A model generated the notes under the pieces. It was not told the origin of the DNA and ran no database searches. It saw only the letters and a list, made by a program, of their open reading frames with translations. From assembly GCF_000988165.1 (NCBI RefSeq), contig NW_020169302.1:1-64000 (forward strand): a stretch of DNA of 64,000 nt, written 5' to 3'. The stretch comes from Vairimorpha ceranae (Eukaryota > Microsporidia > Nosematidae). Both the position numbers and the translations under genes were made by a program. Below, piece after piece: positions 29,869 through 39,737 of this stretch (positions are counted from its first letter, which is position 1; the number at the start of each line of letters is the position of its first letter).

Positions 29869-30137
29869 GGGCTAACAAAATAATTCATTTAAAAACATTT
29901 TTTCTGCCAAAAAGTTTATTAAAAATTTAACTGTAGTAAGATTATGCAATACTTTTTTTAAAAAATATCAATTTTATAAAAGCAATATATTATATAACGT
30001 AATAGAAAAAACGAGTAGTTAACCTCTAGTTCAAATAAAAAATTGAATGGAAACATGTCAATAATCTTTTACAATAGTGCATTTTACGTAGAGTTTTTGA
30101 TAAAAATAGAGGGTTCGCAAGATTATGCAACGGACTG

Positions 30138-31409
30138 TATTATGAATTGCTCCTTTAATGTACAGAATTAAGAGAAGAGGTTTAAGAAAAGAAGCTTGAA
30201 CGTGGTATGGTAGCCGCTTGTAAAATCAAAGCAACTACTGAAGTTATTATTGACAAAGTTAAATTTTTCACAAATTCAATAAAGAGCATATTTATAAGGA
30301 AAATTTACAAGAAAAAAATATATTTTTAAATTCGAGACCGCTTTTGTGGTATCAAATGCTCAGCCACCATTATTCTCCAAATTTAAAAAAAGTAAAATTC
30401 CTTATATGATAAATTGCAATAATCACACATCGAAATATTAGTAAACACATAGGACACAAATTAATATGTGTTCAAAGTAATTCTATCACCCAAATCTTCT
30501 TTATGTGTGGGTTATAACATTATAGCAGCGGTCTACTGGTTACTATAGGCTGATCTTAAATTAGATTTCAAAAAATTGTGTTATAGTAGAAATTAAATTA
30601 ATAAATATGTTATCGTGATTGGCAACAATATAGAACATTAAATTAAACCTAGTTACGTCCAGAAACCTAAAAATGGATATGAAAGTTTAGCAAAACATTA
30701 AAAAGGTCTTATTAATTATTGTTAGTATGGCAAATAAAATTAATTTTAGATAAGGAAATACCAAAAATTACAAGCACATCGATTATTACAAAGGAAAATT
30801 TAATAGATGCTTTAAAACGTTAAATTTTACTTTTATAAAACATTAATGTTAGATATACTAAATAAATCAAAAAAATAAAAATATAATTTTAGGTTTATTA
30901 GATTTACAAATATTTGATTAGTACTTAAGGAAAATGTTAATTAATTAAAGAAATGAGAAAAATTAAATTAAAAATAATTTAGTTTACAAAATTTGTTAAC
31001 GGCAACAAACGCGTAAATAAGTGCACAAGTACAAAAATGTTATCTTTTTCAAAAGTCATCTATGAACAAAAATATGAAAATATTGTTATTTTATTAATTA
31101 TAATTTGTTATTTTTTTATTTATTAACACTAATGTATATTTTTTCATTATAGAAATTAATTAAATTTTGATTTTTAAATAAAAATTTATTTTTACAATTA
31201 CAAAATCATATTGTATTTCATAAACTAAGAGAATGTTTTTTAATTTCTGTAAATAACTAATTAAGCAAATTAAAATAAATAAAAAGTACTTAAATCTTAT
31301 ATACGCCAATATGCAATATAAAACAAATTCGAGCTTATTTGTAATATTTTAAATTAATTAAACCTTTTTAATTTGAAATATAAAAGTATAAAATTTTAGA
31401 TTCCCCAAA
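30138..31409. other. Long spacer (about 1.3 kb)
   Basis: Low-complexity AT-rich sequence. Between 30140 and 30560 the base composition is more mixed and a few protein-like fragments occur (for example KKLERGMVAACKIKATTEV in one frame), perhaps an old transposon. Nothing can be assigned. Confidence 0.4.
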
Positions 31410-32972
31410 ATGATATTTTTTTTTGTATTTAGAATTTTGACATCGAGGTTTTCGAATATGGAAGTTGAAGAAAATAATCAGCCTGAACCATATAACTTTT
31501 ATTTTACCAATGATATTTTTACTACGGGAGCTTACGGAAGCAAATATTCTTATTACGACAATAAACAGATGATGAATGATGATATAATTAAAAAACCAGA
31601 ATCGATGTTTGTAAAAGAAAATTTTTTTTTAGATAGTAATCTTGAGAAAGAATTAGTGACAAATTTTTCAGAACTAATAGCTAATATGTCACACAAGAAA
31701 AATACTCTTCCAAATACTCAAAATTCATTGAAAGTTGTAAATTGCGGTAAATTATATTCTGAAAATTGTAGGCTAAATAATTTTGATGCAATAGTAAATT
31801 CTTTAGATGAAAATAACACATCGGGTAAAAAACGATTATTTGGTATCAATGGATGTTTTGATCACTCTACCGCGAATAAATATTTGCTACTTAATACTTT
31901 AAAAAAGGTACACGTAAAAGATAATGCAACGGCTTTTGATCATAATAAAATTCTATGTGAAGAAGAAAATTTAAATTTTACTAAAGAGCGATATGCTATA
32001 CAACAGAATAGCAGTAATAAAAAAGAACACTTCAGAGAAAATGTGAAAATTGATGATGCTTCGCACGAGTTTTTAAAAGAAAATTCTGATTGTTACAATT
32101 TAAGAGATAGTTCTGAATGTACATCTTCCCAAGAATTTAATTCTTTAGATAATATCGTAAATGGAAGAGAAAACAGCTTTTTGACTTTTGAAAGATTTAA
32201 TGGACCTTTAGAACCCCATGTTTCTACAGTTGAAAAATGTACTGATAAACAGTTAAATACAGCTTGTAAAAATTTAAATTATGACGAGTGCCAGGATTTA
32301 AATTCAATAAGTAATGATTCAGTTTGTAATAGAAAAGGCTTGTTATTTTGTCAATTAGAAACTGACTTCTTAAATATACTGGAAATCTATCAAAAAAAAT
32401 TTCATGAAATATTTCAGGTAAAATTTTTATTTAATAATTATAGCGGATTTTGTTTGAAAGGATCCAATATTTCTAGAAATAAAGGTTATGCTAGACTTAA
32501 AGGTAGATTTTGTTATCATTATAAGATAATTAAGCGTTACATTTATGTAACTTTACAAAATGATATTTTAAGTATTAAAAATCTCAATTTGGCACCTTGT
32601 TGCAATAATTGTATTCTTAAATCTTTAGTATTTGTACAAGATGTGTTTCTATATATTATTGACATCAAGAATTTTTTCAATTTATCGAATGTTGGTTATT
32701 CAGAGCTTATTTTTAATGTTAAGCTGGCTAAAAGTAATTTAAATCATATTTTTTCAAAAATAGGGTTTTCCAATATTTTAAAAAATATAAAACGAATATT
32801 ATTTCATAAAGATTTTGCACCTAGGTTATCATCTCTTGGAGCTTTTGATATGATAAAAAAATTTGAGGCTAATTATAAATCTGCTATAAGCCAAATTCGT
32901 GCCTATGTCGGTCAGATTGAGGAATTGTTTCTATTTTATGAAAGTATTGATTTTGGAACAACCAGAAAATAA
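31410..32972 (+). CDS. Unknown protein, 520 aa
   Basis: I do not recognise it. TTCCCCAAA directly before ATG 31410 supports that start and a short hydrophobic N-terminus (MIFFFVFRILTSRF); an alternative ATG at 31458 would give MEVEENNQPEPY. Residues 20-300 are polar and Asn/Ser/Glu-rich, probably disordered. Residues 305-515 look folded, with several Cys (APCCNNCILKSLVF) and a helical C-terminus (MIKKFEANYKSAISQIRAY). It stands alone, with more than 1 kb of spacer on both sides. Confidence 0.6.
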   Translation: MIFFFVFRILTSRFSNMEVEENNQPEPYNFYFTNDIFTTGAYGSKYSYYDNKQMMNDDIIKKPESMFVKENFFLDSNLEKELVTNFSELIANMSHKKNTLPNTQNSLKVVNCGKLYSENCRLNNFDAIVNSLDENNTSGKKRLFGINGCFDHSTANKYLLLNTLKKVHVKDNATAFDHNKILCEEENLNFTKERYAIQQNSSNKKEHFRENVKIDDASHEFLKENSDCYNLRDSSECTSSQEFNSLDNIVNGRENSFLTFERFNGPLEPHVSTVEKCTDKQLNTACKNLNYDECQDLNSISNDSVCNRKGLLFCQLETDFLNILEIYQKKFHEIFQVKFLFNNYSGFCLKGSNISRNKGYARLKGRFCYHYKIIKRYIYVTLQNDILSIKNLNLAPCCNNCILKSLVFVQDVFLYIIDIKNFFNLSNVGYSELIFNVKLAKSNLNHIFSKIGFSNILKNIKRILFHKDFAPRLSSLGAFDMIKKFEANYKSAISQIRAYVGQIEELFLFYESIDFGTTRK

Positions 32973-34066
32973 ATTAGTTCCGACGCAACTAAAAATTAAT
33001 TTTTTTTTTCTCGTAAAATGCTTATAAAAACTTTAAAAAACTATTTCATGAAATTATAGTATTTTGTATTGTAAAAGCAAAAAAAAAAATGTTTTTTATA
33101 AAATACATCATTTTTTATGCCATTATTTGTCAAAAACAAAATAAAATCATTTTAAACTAGTAATTGCTCTAATTTTATACATTTTTAACCTATTGCATGT
33201 TTTTTATTATTTATTTTACATATAATATTTTTTTTACGTTGTACAAATTTTTAAATATTTTAAATTTATGTAATTTTCTATAAATTTACATTGTAACTAG
33301 TTTCATGTTGTAATTTGAAGTAACAAATTCGATATAACACTAAATGGTGTAAATTTTAATAAAACAAAAATAAGTATTTTTTGTGTTTTAATAAAATTTT
33401 AAAATAATTATTGTTATGCACATCACAACCAATAATAATTACAAAAATTTGATGTAAGCACCTTTCCTTATTCTATCACTATTTTTATTGATCTAAATTA
33501 TATTCGTAGTGATAACTACTGCCATTGGTACAAATTAAGGAGAGAAAAAATATATAAAAGAAATTTTCAGATAAATTATGGTTTTCAATCAACAACAGTA
33601 TTTCCCACACCTCAGCCTGTTTACTGCTTTTTACAGAACAAGCGTTGTTTAGACCTAGGCTCCATCAATTATGCTTTTAAGACTTAGATGTATATAGAAA
33701 AAATTAAAATACAAACTTAGGTTTTTTATAACGTTGCATATAGTTTGATTATTTTTTGATATAAATCTTAAACTCATTAAAAATAATCACAAAAAGAATG
33801 TAAATGTGGTTAAAAATAATTTTGCAATTTTTTAGTCATATAAAACCAAATTGACTATTTGTTAAGTTTTAAAAAATGGTATGATTATTTTTAACTAATT
33901 TTAAATAGCTTTTATTATAATCATTTCTAACTTTTCATACTTTATTTAATCATATTTTGTTTATGCTATTCTTCAAATACCCCTATGATCATTGTTACAG
34001 ACAAAATGGAAATAGTAAGTGAAAATTACTTAATTTTATTTAACAAATGGTACAAATCTTATATTA
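32973..34066. other. Long spacer (about 1.1 kb)
   Basis: AT-rich. A GC-richer patch at 33590-33680 has no frame longer than about 25 codons. A perfect start motif, AAATACCCC then TATG (33976-33987), opens a 56-codon frame that overlaps the start of the next gene in a different frame. It may be the promoter of the BAP31-like gene with an upstream frame. Confidence 0.45.
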
Positions 34067-34427
34067 ATGTCAATATTTGCTCCTCGCTATTTTTATGGTC
34101 AAATTATTTTAATTTTATGTGTTGCTATTGTATTTCTTACGTCTGTATGTAGACCCGTAGCCAAATGGTCGAATACTTATTTTATTATTTTTAAATGTAA
34201 GTGAATTTAATAATTTAGGTTTATATATCTTTTCAAAGATTCTACTTGTTTTAGGACTATTTATAATTATTGATAATGTATTTGTAATGAGGAAAGGATA
34301 TAGAAATTGTAGAGGGTGTGTTGTTGTGACTAGTAATAGTATAATTTTATGTGGATTATTATTGGGAATCTATTCATTAATAAGTACTTACATGATATTC
34401 TGTTGTATCCCAGTAAAAGAAGAATAA
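34067..34427 (+). CDS. BAP31/Yet-like ER membrane protein (spliced; intron 34197-34218)
   Basis: No uninterrupted frame shows this gene. Exon 1 (34067-34196) reads MSIFAPRYFYGQIILILCVA; removal of a 22-nt intron joins it in frame to exon 2 (34219-34427), which ends in stop TAA 34425-34427. The 112-residue product has three hydrophobic segments. The MS start, YxYG[QE] before the first segment, a basic loop, then LVLGLFIIIDNVFVMRK and a later RN before the third segment match the Bap29/Bap31/Yet family of ER proteins, without its coiled-coil tail. The start is chosen by this alignment; the nearest C-run is about 80 bases upstream. Confidence 0.6.
34197..34218 (+). other. 22-nt spliceosomal intron in the BAP31-like gene
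   Basis: GTAAGTGAATTTAATAATTTAG. It has the same GTAAGTG start and TAATTTAG end as the RPL27A intron. The exons on each side are in different frames, and removal restores one continuous membrane protein. Confidence 0.8.
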
Positions 34428-35242
34428 ATTGATATTGTAAATTTACTATATTTATTTAATATAATTGTTTTTAAAATCTTACTTTAAATTTCCTTTATAT
34501 TATTTTTATGTAAAAATAAATGTTTTTAATTTATTAAATTCATCAACAAAGGCGACTTAAATCAGGTAACGAATGAAATTCATAAGGTGATATAGTCAAT
34601 TGTTGTTAAAGTTTAAAATATTTGATCTAATACAATTTAGAAATTACAGCTTAACTAATTTGTAGAAAAAAATTTAGTTTGTTAATAAATTTAAATTTGT
34701 AATACATTAGAAAAATGCATAAATTAATATACAAAAATAACTTAAAGGTTTGATAGAGAAAAAAGTTCTTTAGAATACAAAAAAAATATTTAGATATTTA
34801 GATTCAAACTTTTTATATATATTGTCGATTACAAGACAAGAGCTTTTTTATCTTAAATAGTTTCATAGCCTTTACTGTATATTAGCAAATACAAAAAATG
34901 TGAAATAAGCTGTTATTAAATTTTTTTGATTAATTTAATTATAAAAAGATGTTCAAATTTGTAGACAAAGTAATGGAATGTTATAAAAAGACCGTTAAAT
35001 CTGGACATTATAGATTAATAATTTTAATAACATTATACGAGAAAAAAAATCCAATAAGTATAAAATGTGAACAGAATTAAACACCTGCAAACAAATTATT
35101 TATAATTGTTCGAAAAGTTAACATCGTACTGAACACCACGTTTACATAATTTAATAACGATTTAAAAACAACAACACAATAATAACATTCTATTCAAAAA
35201 AACTTAAAAAGTCAAATGTAATGATTCTTAAAAATAAATTTA
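34428..35242. other. Spacer with a possible small ORF
   Basis: It holds the 20-bp repeat and a 43-codon frame, 34949-35080 on the plus strand (MFKFVDKVMECYKKTVKSGH ...), which looks protein-like but has no start motif and no recognised family. Confidence 0.35.
34801..34820 (+). repeat. 20-bp repeat GATTCAAACTTTTTATATAT, copy 1
   Basis: Identical copies occur at 39656-39675 and 52964-52983, all on the plus strand and all preceded by A. The flanks differ. A TATA-like end suggests a promoter element, but here no plus-strand gene follows nearby. Confidence 0.7.
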
Positions 35243-35563
35243 TTAGAATAAGTCTCCGAAATCTAATTCTATTTCTTCAGCAGGTTCCTCTTCAGCTGGT
35301 TTAGTTACCTCTTCTTCCTTTTCATCAGTCTTATTAGACGCAACCGGTGCAGAACTTGTACTTGAAGTTGAAGATAACATAGTCTTCATCTGAATGACAT
35401 CACATTCGAATAATTCTGCTAGTTTCATCTGAGCACTAACACCCAATGCTTTAAGAACTGCTACTATCTTATCTTTAGTAACATCTTGGTTATTACCATA
35501 TATAAACAATGCAGCGTATGAATATAACTTATTGTCATTTTGTGTACTTGTAGCATTTAACAT
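35243..35563 (-). CDS. RPLP1: 60S acidic ribosomal protein P1
   Basis: P1 forms the ribosomal stalk with P0 and P2 and recruits elongation factors. The 106-residue protein starts with the P1 helical domain (YSYAALFIYGNNQDVTKDKI, VLKALGV), then a Ser/Ala hinge and an acidic Glu-rich tail. The usual tail, DDDMGFGLFD, is altered to ELDFGDLF, keeping the acidic-Phe-Gly-x-x-Phe character. Instead of CCC before the ATG there is GAGGGGTACTTT 12-23 bases upstream, the G-run variant of the microsporidian start signal. Confidence 0.88.
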   Translation of the reverse strand: MLNATSTQNDNKLYSYAALFIYGNNQDVTKDKIVAVLKALGVSAQMKLAELFECDVIQMKTMLSSTSSTSSAPVASNKTDEKEEEVTKPAEEEPAEEIELDFGDLF

Positions 35564-35574
35564 TATCGAGCCAG

Positions 35575-35586
35575 AAAGTACCCCTC
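35575..35586 (-). promoter_or_regulatory. G-run (inverted) start motif of P1
   Basis: GAGGGGTACTTT on the coding strand is the reverse complement of AAAGTACCCCTC, the form seen at other genes. GGG-like variants are known in microsporidian promoters. Confidence 0.5.
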
Positions 35587-35747
35587 AAAAAAAATTTATT
35601 TAAATATTTTTTTAGAAAAAAAGTGATTGTGGGTTTTAAAATAATTCTAAACCTGCACTATTAAAAAAAGAATAAAATCACTTATAAAAATCTTATTACT
35701 TCAAAAATTATTAAAATTAGTAGTAAACAAAATATTGTGTATTAAAT

Positions 35748-36386
35748 TCAACTTTTTTCTAATTTAAGTAGTTGTCTAGCCTCTTCCATTTGATCATCAA
35801 TTATTTCTTTTTGTAAATCAATTTTAAGAACAGCTTCATTATCTAATTTCTCATTAACAGCGGTAAAAACCTTGTCTCTTAAAAGCTTCTGTTTATTAAT
35901 AAGCTTTAGCCTAAAAATATTAAGAATAATATCCTCCATTCCATCCAATTCAATGTGATTTTTAAAAACTTCTAAAATGGTGTTAAGCGCCGTAATATTG
36001 TATCTACGCTTGTGTACATAGCTAGTATCAAATCCTAGATCTTTTAAATCTGCAGCTTTAGCACGTAATTCTAAAGTTCCGCTTTGATTTACAATTTCAT
36101 GTTTACCGATATCGTGTTCTATATTATTTTTATTTAAAATCTCGGTACCATTCATTATATTTTCATTAATACCATTTCTTATTATAAAATTTATAATAGT
36201 AGTTCTTTCATTTGCAAATACAGTTTGATCGACAATACATGGAACAAAACTGGGTTGGATTTTTTGTAAAGCATCTAGTTTATCTTTTATTTTTGGGTTC
36301 TTAAAAGAATTGTCTGCATAATTTCGCAAAAAAGCATAAGGATTTTCATTGTTCACAAATTCAAAAAAATCAGTAGAATCTTCCAT
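35748..36386 (-). CDS. Unknown protein, 212 aa
   Basis: Not recognised. It is mainly alpha-helical and charged, with no signal peptide, membrane segment, Cys cluster or nucleotide-binding motif. The most ordered-looking part is GFDTSYVHKRRYNITALNTI to FRLKLINKQKLLRDKV (residues 118-170), and the C-terminus is a Glu/Lys/Gln-rich helix. TACCCCT directly before the ATG supports the start. It lies between P1 and TAF1, all on the same strand with separate start motifs. Confidence 0.6.
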   Translation of the reverse strand: MEDSTDFFEFVNNENPYAFLRNYADNSFKNPKIKDKLDALQKIQPSFVPCIVDQTVFANERTTIINFIIRNGINENIMNGTEILNKNNIEHDIGKHEIVNQSGTLELRAKAADLKDLGFDTSYVHKRRYNITALNTILEVFKNHIELDGMEDIILNIFRLKLINKQKLLRDKVFTAVNEKLDNEAVLKIDLQKEIIDDQMEEARQLLKLEKS

Positions 36387-36667
36387 AGGGGTAAAAAAAT
36401 AAATAGAATTCCTTTATAAATAGATGTTAGTTTTTTTGTGATTTAAATGGAAATAATTTTATTTGTTGTATTTTTGACAAGTAAAAGTTTAATATACTAC
36501 AACACAAAAATTTAATTGTTTAATGCTTAACATCAGATTTAACTGTTTTTGTTAATTAAAGGAATCTTCAACCTAAAAGATTGTAAAACATTAAGATTAA
36601 GTAAAGGTTATTTAAGCAATTTTTAAGTCTTTAAAAATTAATTAAAACGAAATATATTTTTTTAACT

Positions 36668-39292
36668 TTAAAGTTCATTTTCATCATAATCATACTCTAT
36701 AAAAATATTTTCGGCTTCATCAATTCGTTCTTTATTTGCATTCCAGTCATCGTTTCCTATTTCTATCATTTTTTCTGCGACTTTTGTTAATGAATGCTCT
36801 AACCCGTTATATTTTACACAATTATTTTTCATAAGTTCAAGATCGTCTAAAAAATCTTTAAAAAGAGTATATTTGTTATGTCGTACTTTTGTTTTAATAG
36901 TAGTAAGGTCAATAGGATTATCTACTATAGTAAGATAATTAGGAAATCTTTTTATTGACACTGGTCTGTGAAATGCTAAAGAATATGGAAGATTAAAACA
37001 CTTATTTAAAATGTTAAACATTATGTCATGAAATATAGACTTGGCCTTTCTTCTTTCAAAATCAATCTTCTTTTTTGTCGGCTTTTTAGATTGTGTAAAA
37101 TTAGGACATGTTTTGTTCGTTTTCATATGACCTGTTTGTCCACAATTTCCACATTTTAGGAATGATTTTTTCTCGTCATATTGTATTGTTTTTCTAGATT
37201 TCAAATATAATTTTATAACTTTAGGATTTGTAATGCGCTCTATTTCTACTTTTTCTCCAAATTCATCTACAAAAGTTCGTTTTATTACTAGCAATCCACC
37301 TTCTTCATTTTTTTCTGTTATTTTTTGCTCTGATTTAGGTGTGTCTTCTTGAAGATAAAAAGGCTCACAAGGAATTTCTTTTGAACTACTTAATGAAGAT
37401 AACTGACTAGACCATATTTTATTTATCTCAGATTTATATTTTGCTTGATGCTCGCTAATAATCTTCCTATTTTCATTTTCATTACCTTTAATTAATTTTA
37501 TTTTTCTAAAACTAAATCCTTCACCAATGCCCGTAGGATCAGCAGGACCAACCAGTTCAAGTAGTCCCTTACCGTTCGCAGCATTTATAAAATTTTTAGT
37601 TAATTGCCAAGGAATAATAAAAAGACTATCATCTTCCTCATCTTGACTATCTACAACACATTTATAACCAGAGTCTTCAAGCCTTCTTTCAGAGGCAAGC
37701 ATACTTTCATATTGACAAATGTTTTCAGGTGTAATTAATTTTCGTAAATCTTCTTCTGTTAGAACAGATGATGTAGGTTTTAATATCCATATGTTTTCTT
37801 TACCTTTTTTAACACAATCTGCGTACTCTTTAAGCCATTTCCGTTTACTGCCTTCACTAAAATATGGAAATAGTTGATCTAATTGTGACATTTTAAATTC
37901 TCTAAATCCTTTATCTTTACATGTAAATAATCTATAAGCAGCTACTTTAAGACGATTTTTACAAAAAATATTGAGTTTTCTAGAATGCGGTGCGTAAATT
38001 TCGTCAACAGGAAATTCTTGACCAACACAAAATATACTAGAAATTGGCCTAGGATAAATTTTCGAAATACCGTCTACTGTTTCTAAAATACACAAAAAAT
38101 CATCATTTTGATGACTAAAAATAGGAGCGGTGAAGAGATTATTTGTTAAAGATTGTAACGTTGTGCCTTGTTTTACATCTCCGAAGCTAAAAAATGGCGA
38201 AGGATCTTCGGGATCCAAAATAACCAGATTTGGTGCATCTGTCTCATAGTCGTCCCTTAAAGACGTTTTTCTATAGTAAGTATTAATTAGACTCACCATT
38301 CCACAATTTACAACAAATGGAGGAAATTCTTCCGAGTACTCAAAAAGTACAAAATCAGAGTTGTCTTTTAGTGTAAGTTCACTTATTTTTTTTATAATAT
38401 TTGATGAAAGAGTTTCACATTCTACAACATCAAAGAATTTAATAAGCCCTTGAGGAAGCACTAGTTTAGGCCTATGAAAATTTCTTAACTCTTCTCTAGA
38501 ATGATTCGTTTTATAAAATCTAGGATCCAATTTCAAAGCCGGTAGACTGTGTTGTACACCAAAAGAACCTAAACTACTTTTAGACCTTGTTTCTTGGCTA
38601 TAATATTTATCATTGGAAATATTAAATTTACTTTTAATAGGCTTGTCTCCCGAAAAATATTCTTTTTGTCTCTTTTTAGATTTTAAACTTTTTTTATAAT
38701 CAGTTTTATCAAAAATAAGATTAGGATCTTCTAGATACATGGTAGGATAGTATTTATGTTTCAGCTGAACGTCTTCATCAAAAATTATGTTATTTTCCCA
38801 TTCGTCATCAAAAATTGCCTCAACAAACTCTGTAACAAGAGGAGAATGTACTAATGAATCTTTATAATGATTACTAAAATCTTTATCTGTATCATAAATA
38901 ATATCTTTTTCCCAATCAATCAAATCAAAAGGATGATTAACATTATCACCAATGTCTACAAGATTAGAGTTTTCTTGTAAATTAATATATTGCTTTTTTA
39001 TATCTTTTTCTAACTGCTTTTTTTTAAGATAATTTTTAAGTCCTGCATTTTTTGTAGACCCAGAAATACTTTTGATTACTGTATTGTGAGGCCGTGCATA
39101 TGCAGTAGTATTCCTAAATTTTGTTTGGTCATCAATCTCATATCCCATATTTTCACTTCTTACTTTACAAAATTTATATTTCTTAAATTTATATGTTAGA
39201 GGCTTTTCTACAACTAACAAGTCTAAAAAACTTCTAGGTAGTGAATGTTTCTGTTGTTTTGATTCACTATTTGTCAAATTGTTTGGTGACAT
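36668..39292 (-). CDS. TAF1: TFIID largest subunit TAF1
   Basis: TAF1 is the scaffold of TFIID. The 874 residues have a TBP-binding-like acidic N-terminal part (FDLIDWEKDIIYDTDKDFSN), then the DUF3591 core (FPPFVVNCGMVSLINTYYRK, SSIFCVGQEFPVDEIYAPHS, MLASERRLEDSGYK, GPADPTGIGEGFSFRKIK). A zinc knuckle follows (CGNCGQTGHMKTNKTC, near 709-724), then one C-terminal bromodomain (FHRPVSIKRFPNYLTIVDNP ... MKNNCVKYNG). Yeast TAF1 lacks the bromodomain, which Bdf1 supplies; animals carry two. One bromodomain is thus intermediate. The start follows TACCCATTTTTTA. Confidence 0.93.
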   Translation of the reverse strand: MSPNNLTNSESKQQKHSLPRSFLDLLVVEKPLTYKFKKYKFCKVRSENMGYEIDDQTKFRNTTAYARPHNTVIKSISGSTKNAGLKNYLKKKQLEKDIKKQYINLQENSNLVDIGDNVNHPFDLIDWEKDIIYDTDKDFSNHYKDSLVHSPLVTEFVEAIFDDEWENNIIFDEDVQLKHKYYPTMYLEDPNLIFDKTDYKKSLKSKKRQKEYFSGDKPIKSKFNISNDKYYSQETRSKSSLGSFGVQHSLPALKLDPRFYKTNHSREELRNFHRPKLVLPQGLIKFFDVVECETLSSNIIKKISELTLKDNSDFVLFEYSEEFPPFVVNCGMVSLINTYYRKTSLRDDYETDAPNLVILDPEDPSPFFSFGDVKQGTTLQSLTNNLFTAPIFSHQNDDFLCILETVDGISKIYPRPISSIFCVGQEFPVDEIYAPHSRKLNIFCKNRLKVAAYRLFTCKDKGFREFKMSQLDQLFPYFSEGSKRKWLKEYADCVKKGKENIWILKPTSSVLTEEDLRKLITPENICQYESMLASERRLEDSGYKCVVDSQDEEDDSLFIIPWQLTKNFINAANGKGLLELVGPADPTGIGEGFSFRKIKLIKGNENENRKIISEHQAKYKSEINKIWSSQLSSLSSSKEIPCEPFYLQEDTPKSEQKITEKNEEGGLLVIKRTFVDEFGEKVEIERITNPKVIKLYLKSRKTIQYDEKKSFLKCGNCGQTGHMKTNKTCPNFTQSKKPTKKKIDFERRKAKSIFHDIMFNILNKCFNLPYSLAFHRPVSIKRFPNYLTIVDNPIDLTTIKTKVRHNKYTLFKDFLDDLELMKNNCVKYNGLEHSLTKVAEKMIEIGNDDWNANKERIDEAENIFIEYDYDENEL

Positions 39293-39737
39293 TAAAAAAT
39301 GGGTAAAAAATTAAAAATCTGTACACTTTAAATTTATGTTAAATTTGTTTGTAAAATAATTTCAATCATTGGTATAAATTTTGAATGCAATAAGAAAAAA
39401 AAATCTACTTTTTTGTTTAAAATCTTTACACTACAAATTTATACTTACATTTTTATAGTCTGTTTTTTCTTTGTTCACAATTTTTTACAAAATTGTACAA
39501 AAAGTTTATACAATTACGTGGTAAATACAAGAACAAAAATAATTATTAGATTTTTTTGCATATAAACGCCTTTGATTACTAAATTTTTCAGATAGTACAA
39601 ATTATTATTTTCTTACCTTTAATAAAGTAGAATAATAAGATTAAATAAATTTTCAGATTCAAACTTTTTATATATATAGATTCTTAAAGTTTTCATATGC
39701 TTATTGTCCTAACAACAGATTTTTATCCCTCAAAAAA
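39293..39737. promoter_or_regulatory. Divergent region TAF1 / V-ATPase B with 20-bp repeat
   Basis: A spacer of 445 bp between divergent starts. It carries copy 2 of GATTCAAACTTTTTATATAT at 39656-39675, ending 62 bases before the V-ATPase ATG, and ATCCCTC just before that ATG. Confidence 0.5.
39656..39675 (+). repeat. 20-bp repeat GATTCAAACTTTTTATATAT, copy 2
   Basis: Identical to 34801-34820 and 52964-52983. Here it ends 62 bases before the V-ATPase B start codon, where it could act as a TATA element. Confidence 0.7.

Larger units (their letters stand above)
28236..30137 (-). mobile_element. Tc1/mariner element with about 58-bp terminal inverted repeats
   Basis: The left end (28237-28294) and right end (30079-30136) are inverted copies over 58 bases with 6 mismatches. 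They begin AGTCTGTTGCATAATCTTGC on the left and, inverted, AGTCCGTTGCATAATCTTGC on the right. TA lies outside each end (28234-28235, 30138-30139), as expected for Tc1/mariner insertion. Inside are a decayed transposase on the minus strand and an unrelated-looking coding remnant (29535-29868). Confidence 0.8.

Noticed and set aside
33985..34155. 56-codon frame opened by a perfect C-run and ATG at 33985 as the true gene
   Set aside because: It ends inside the BAP31-like exon in another frame and has no family match. An intron from GTAAGT at 34015 was considered, but no AG lies at a usable distance. It is kept only as a possible upstream frame.
34801..34830. TTCAAA in the 20-bp repeat as a tRNA T-arm/B box
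   Set aside because: No cloverleaf or A box upstream, and the three copies have unrelated flanks.
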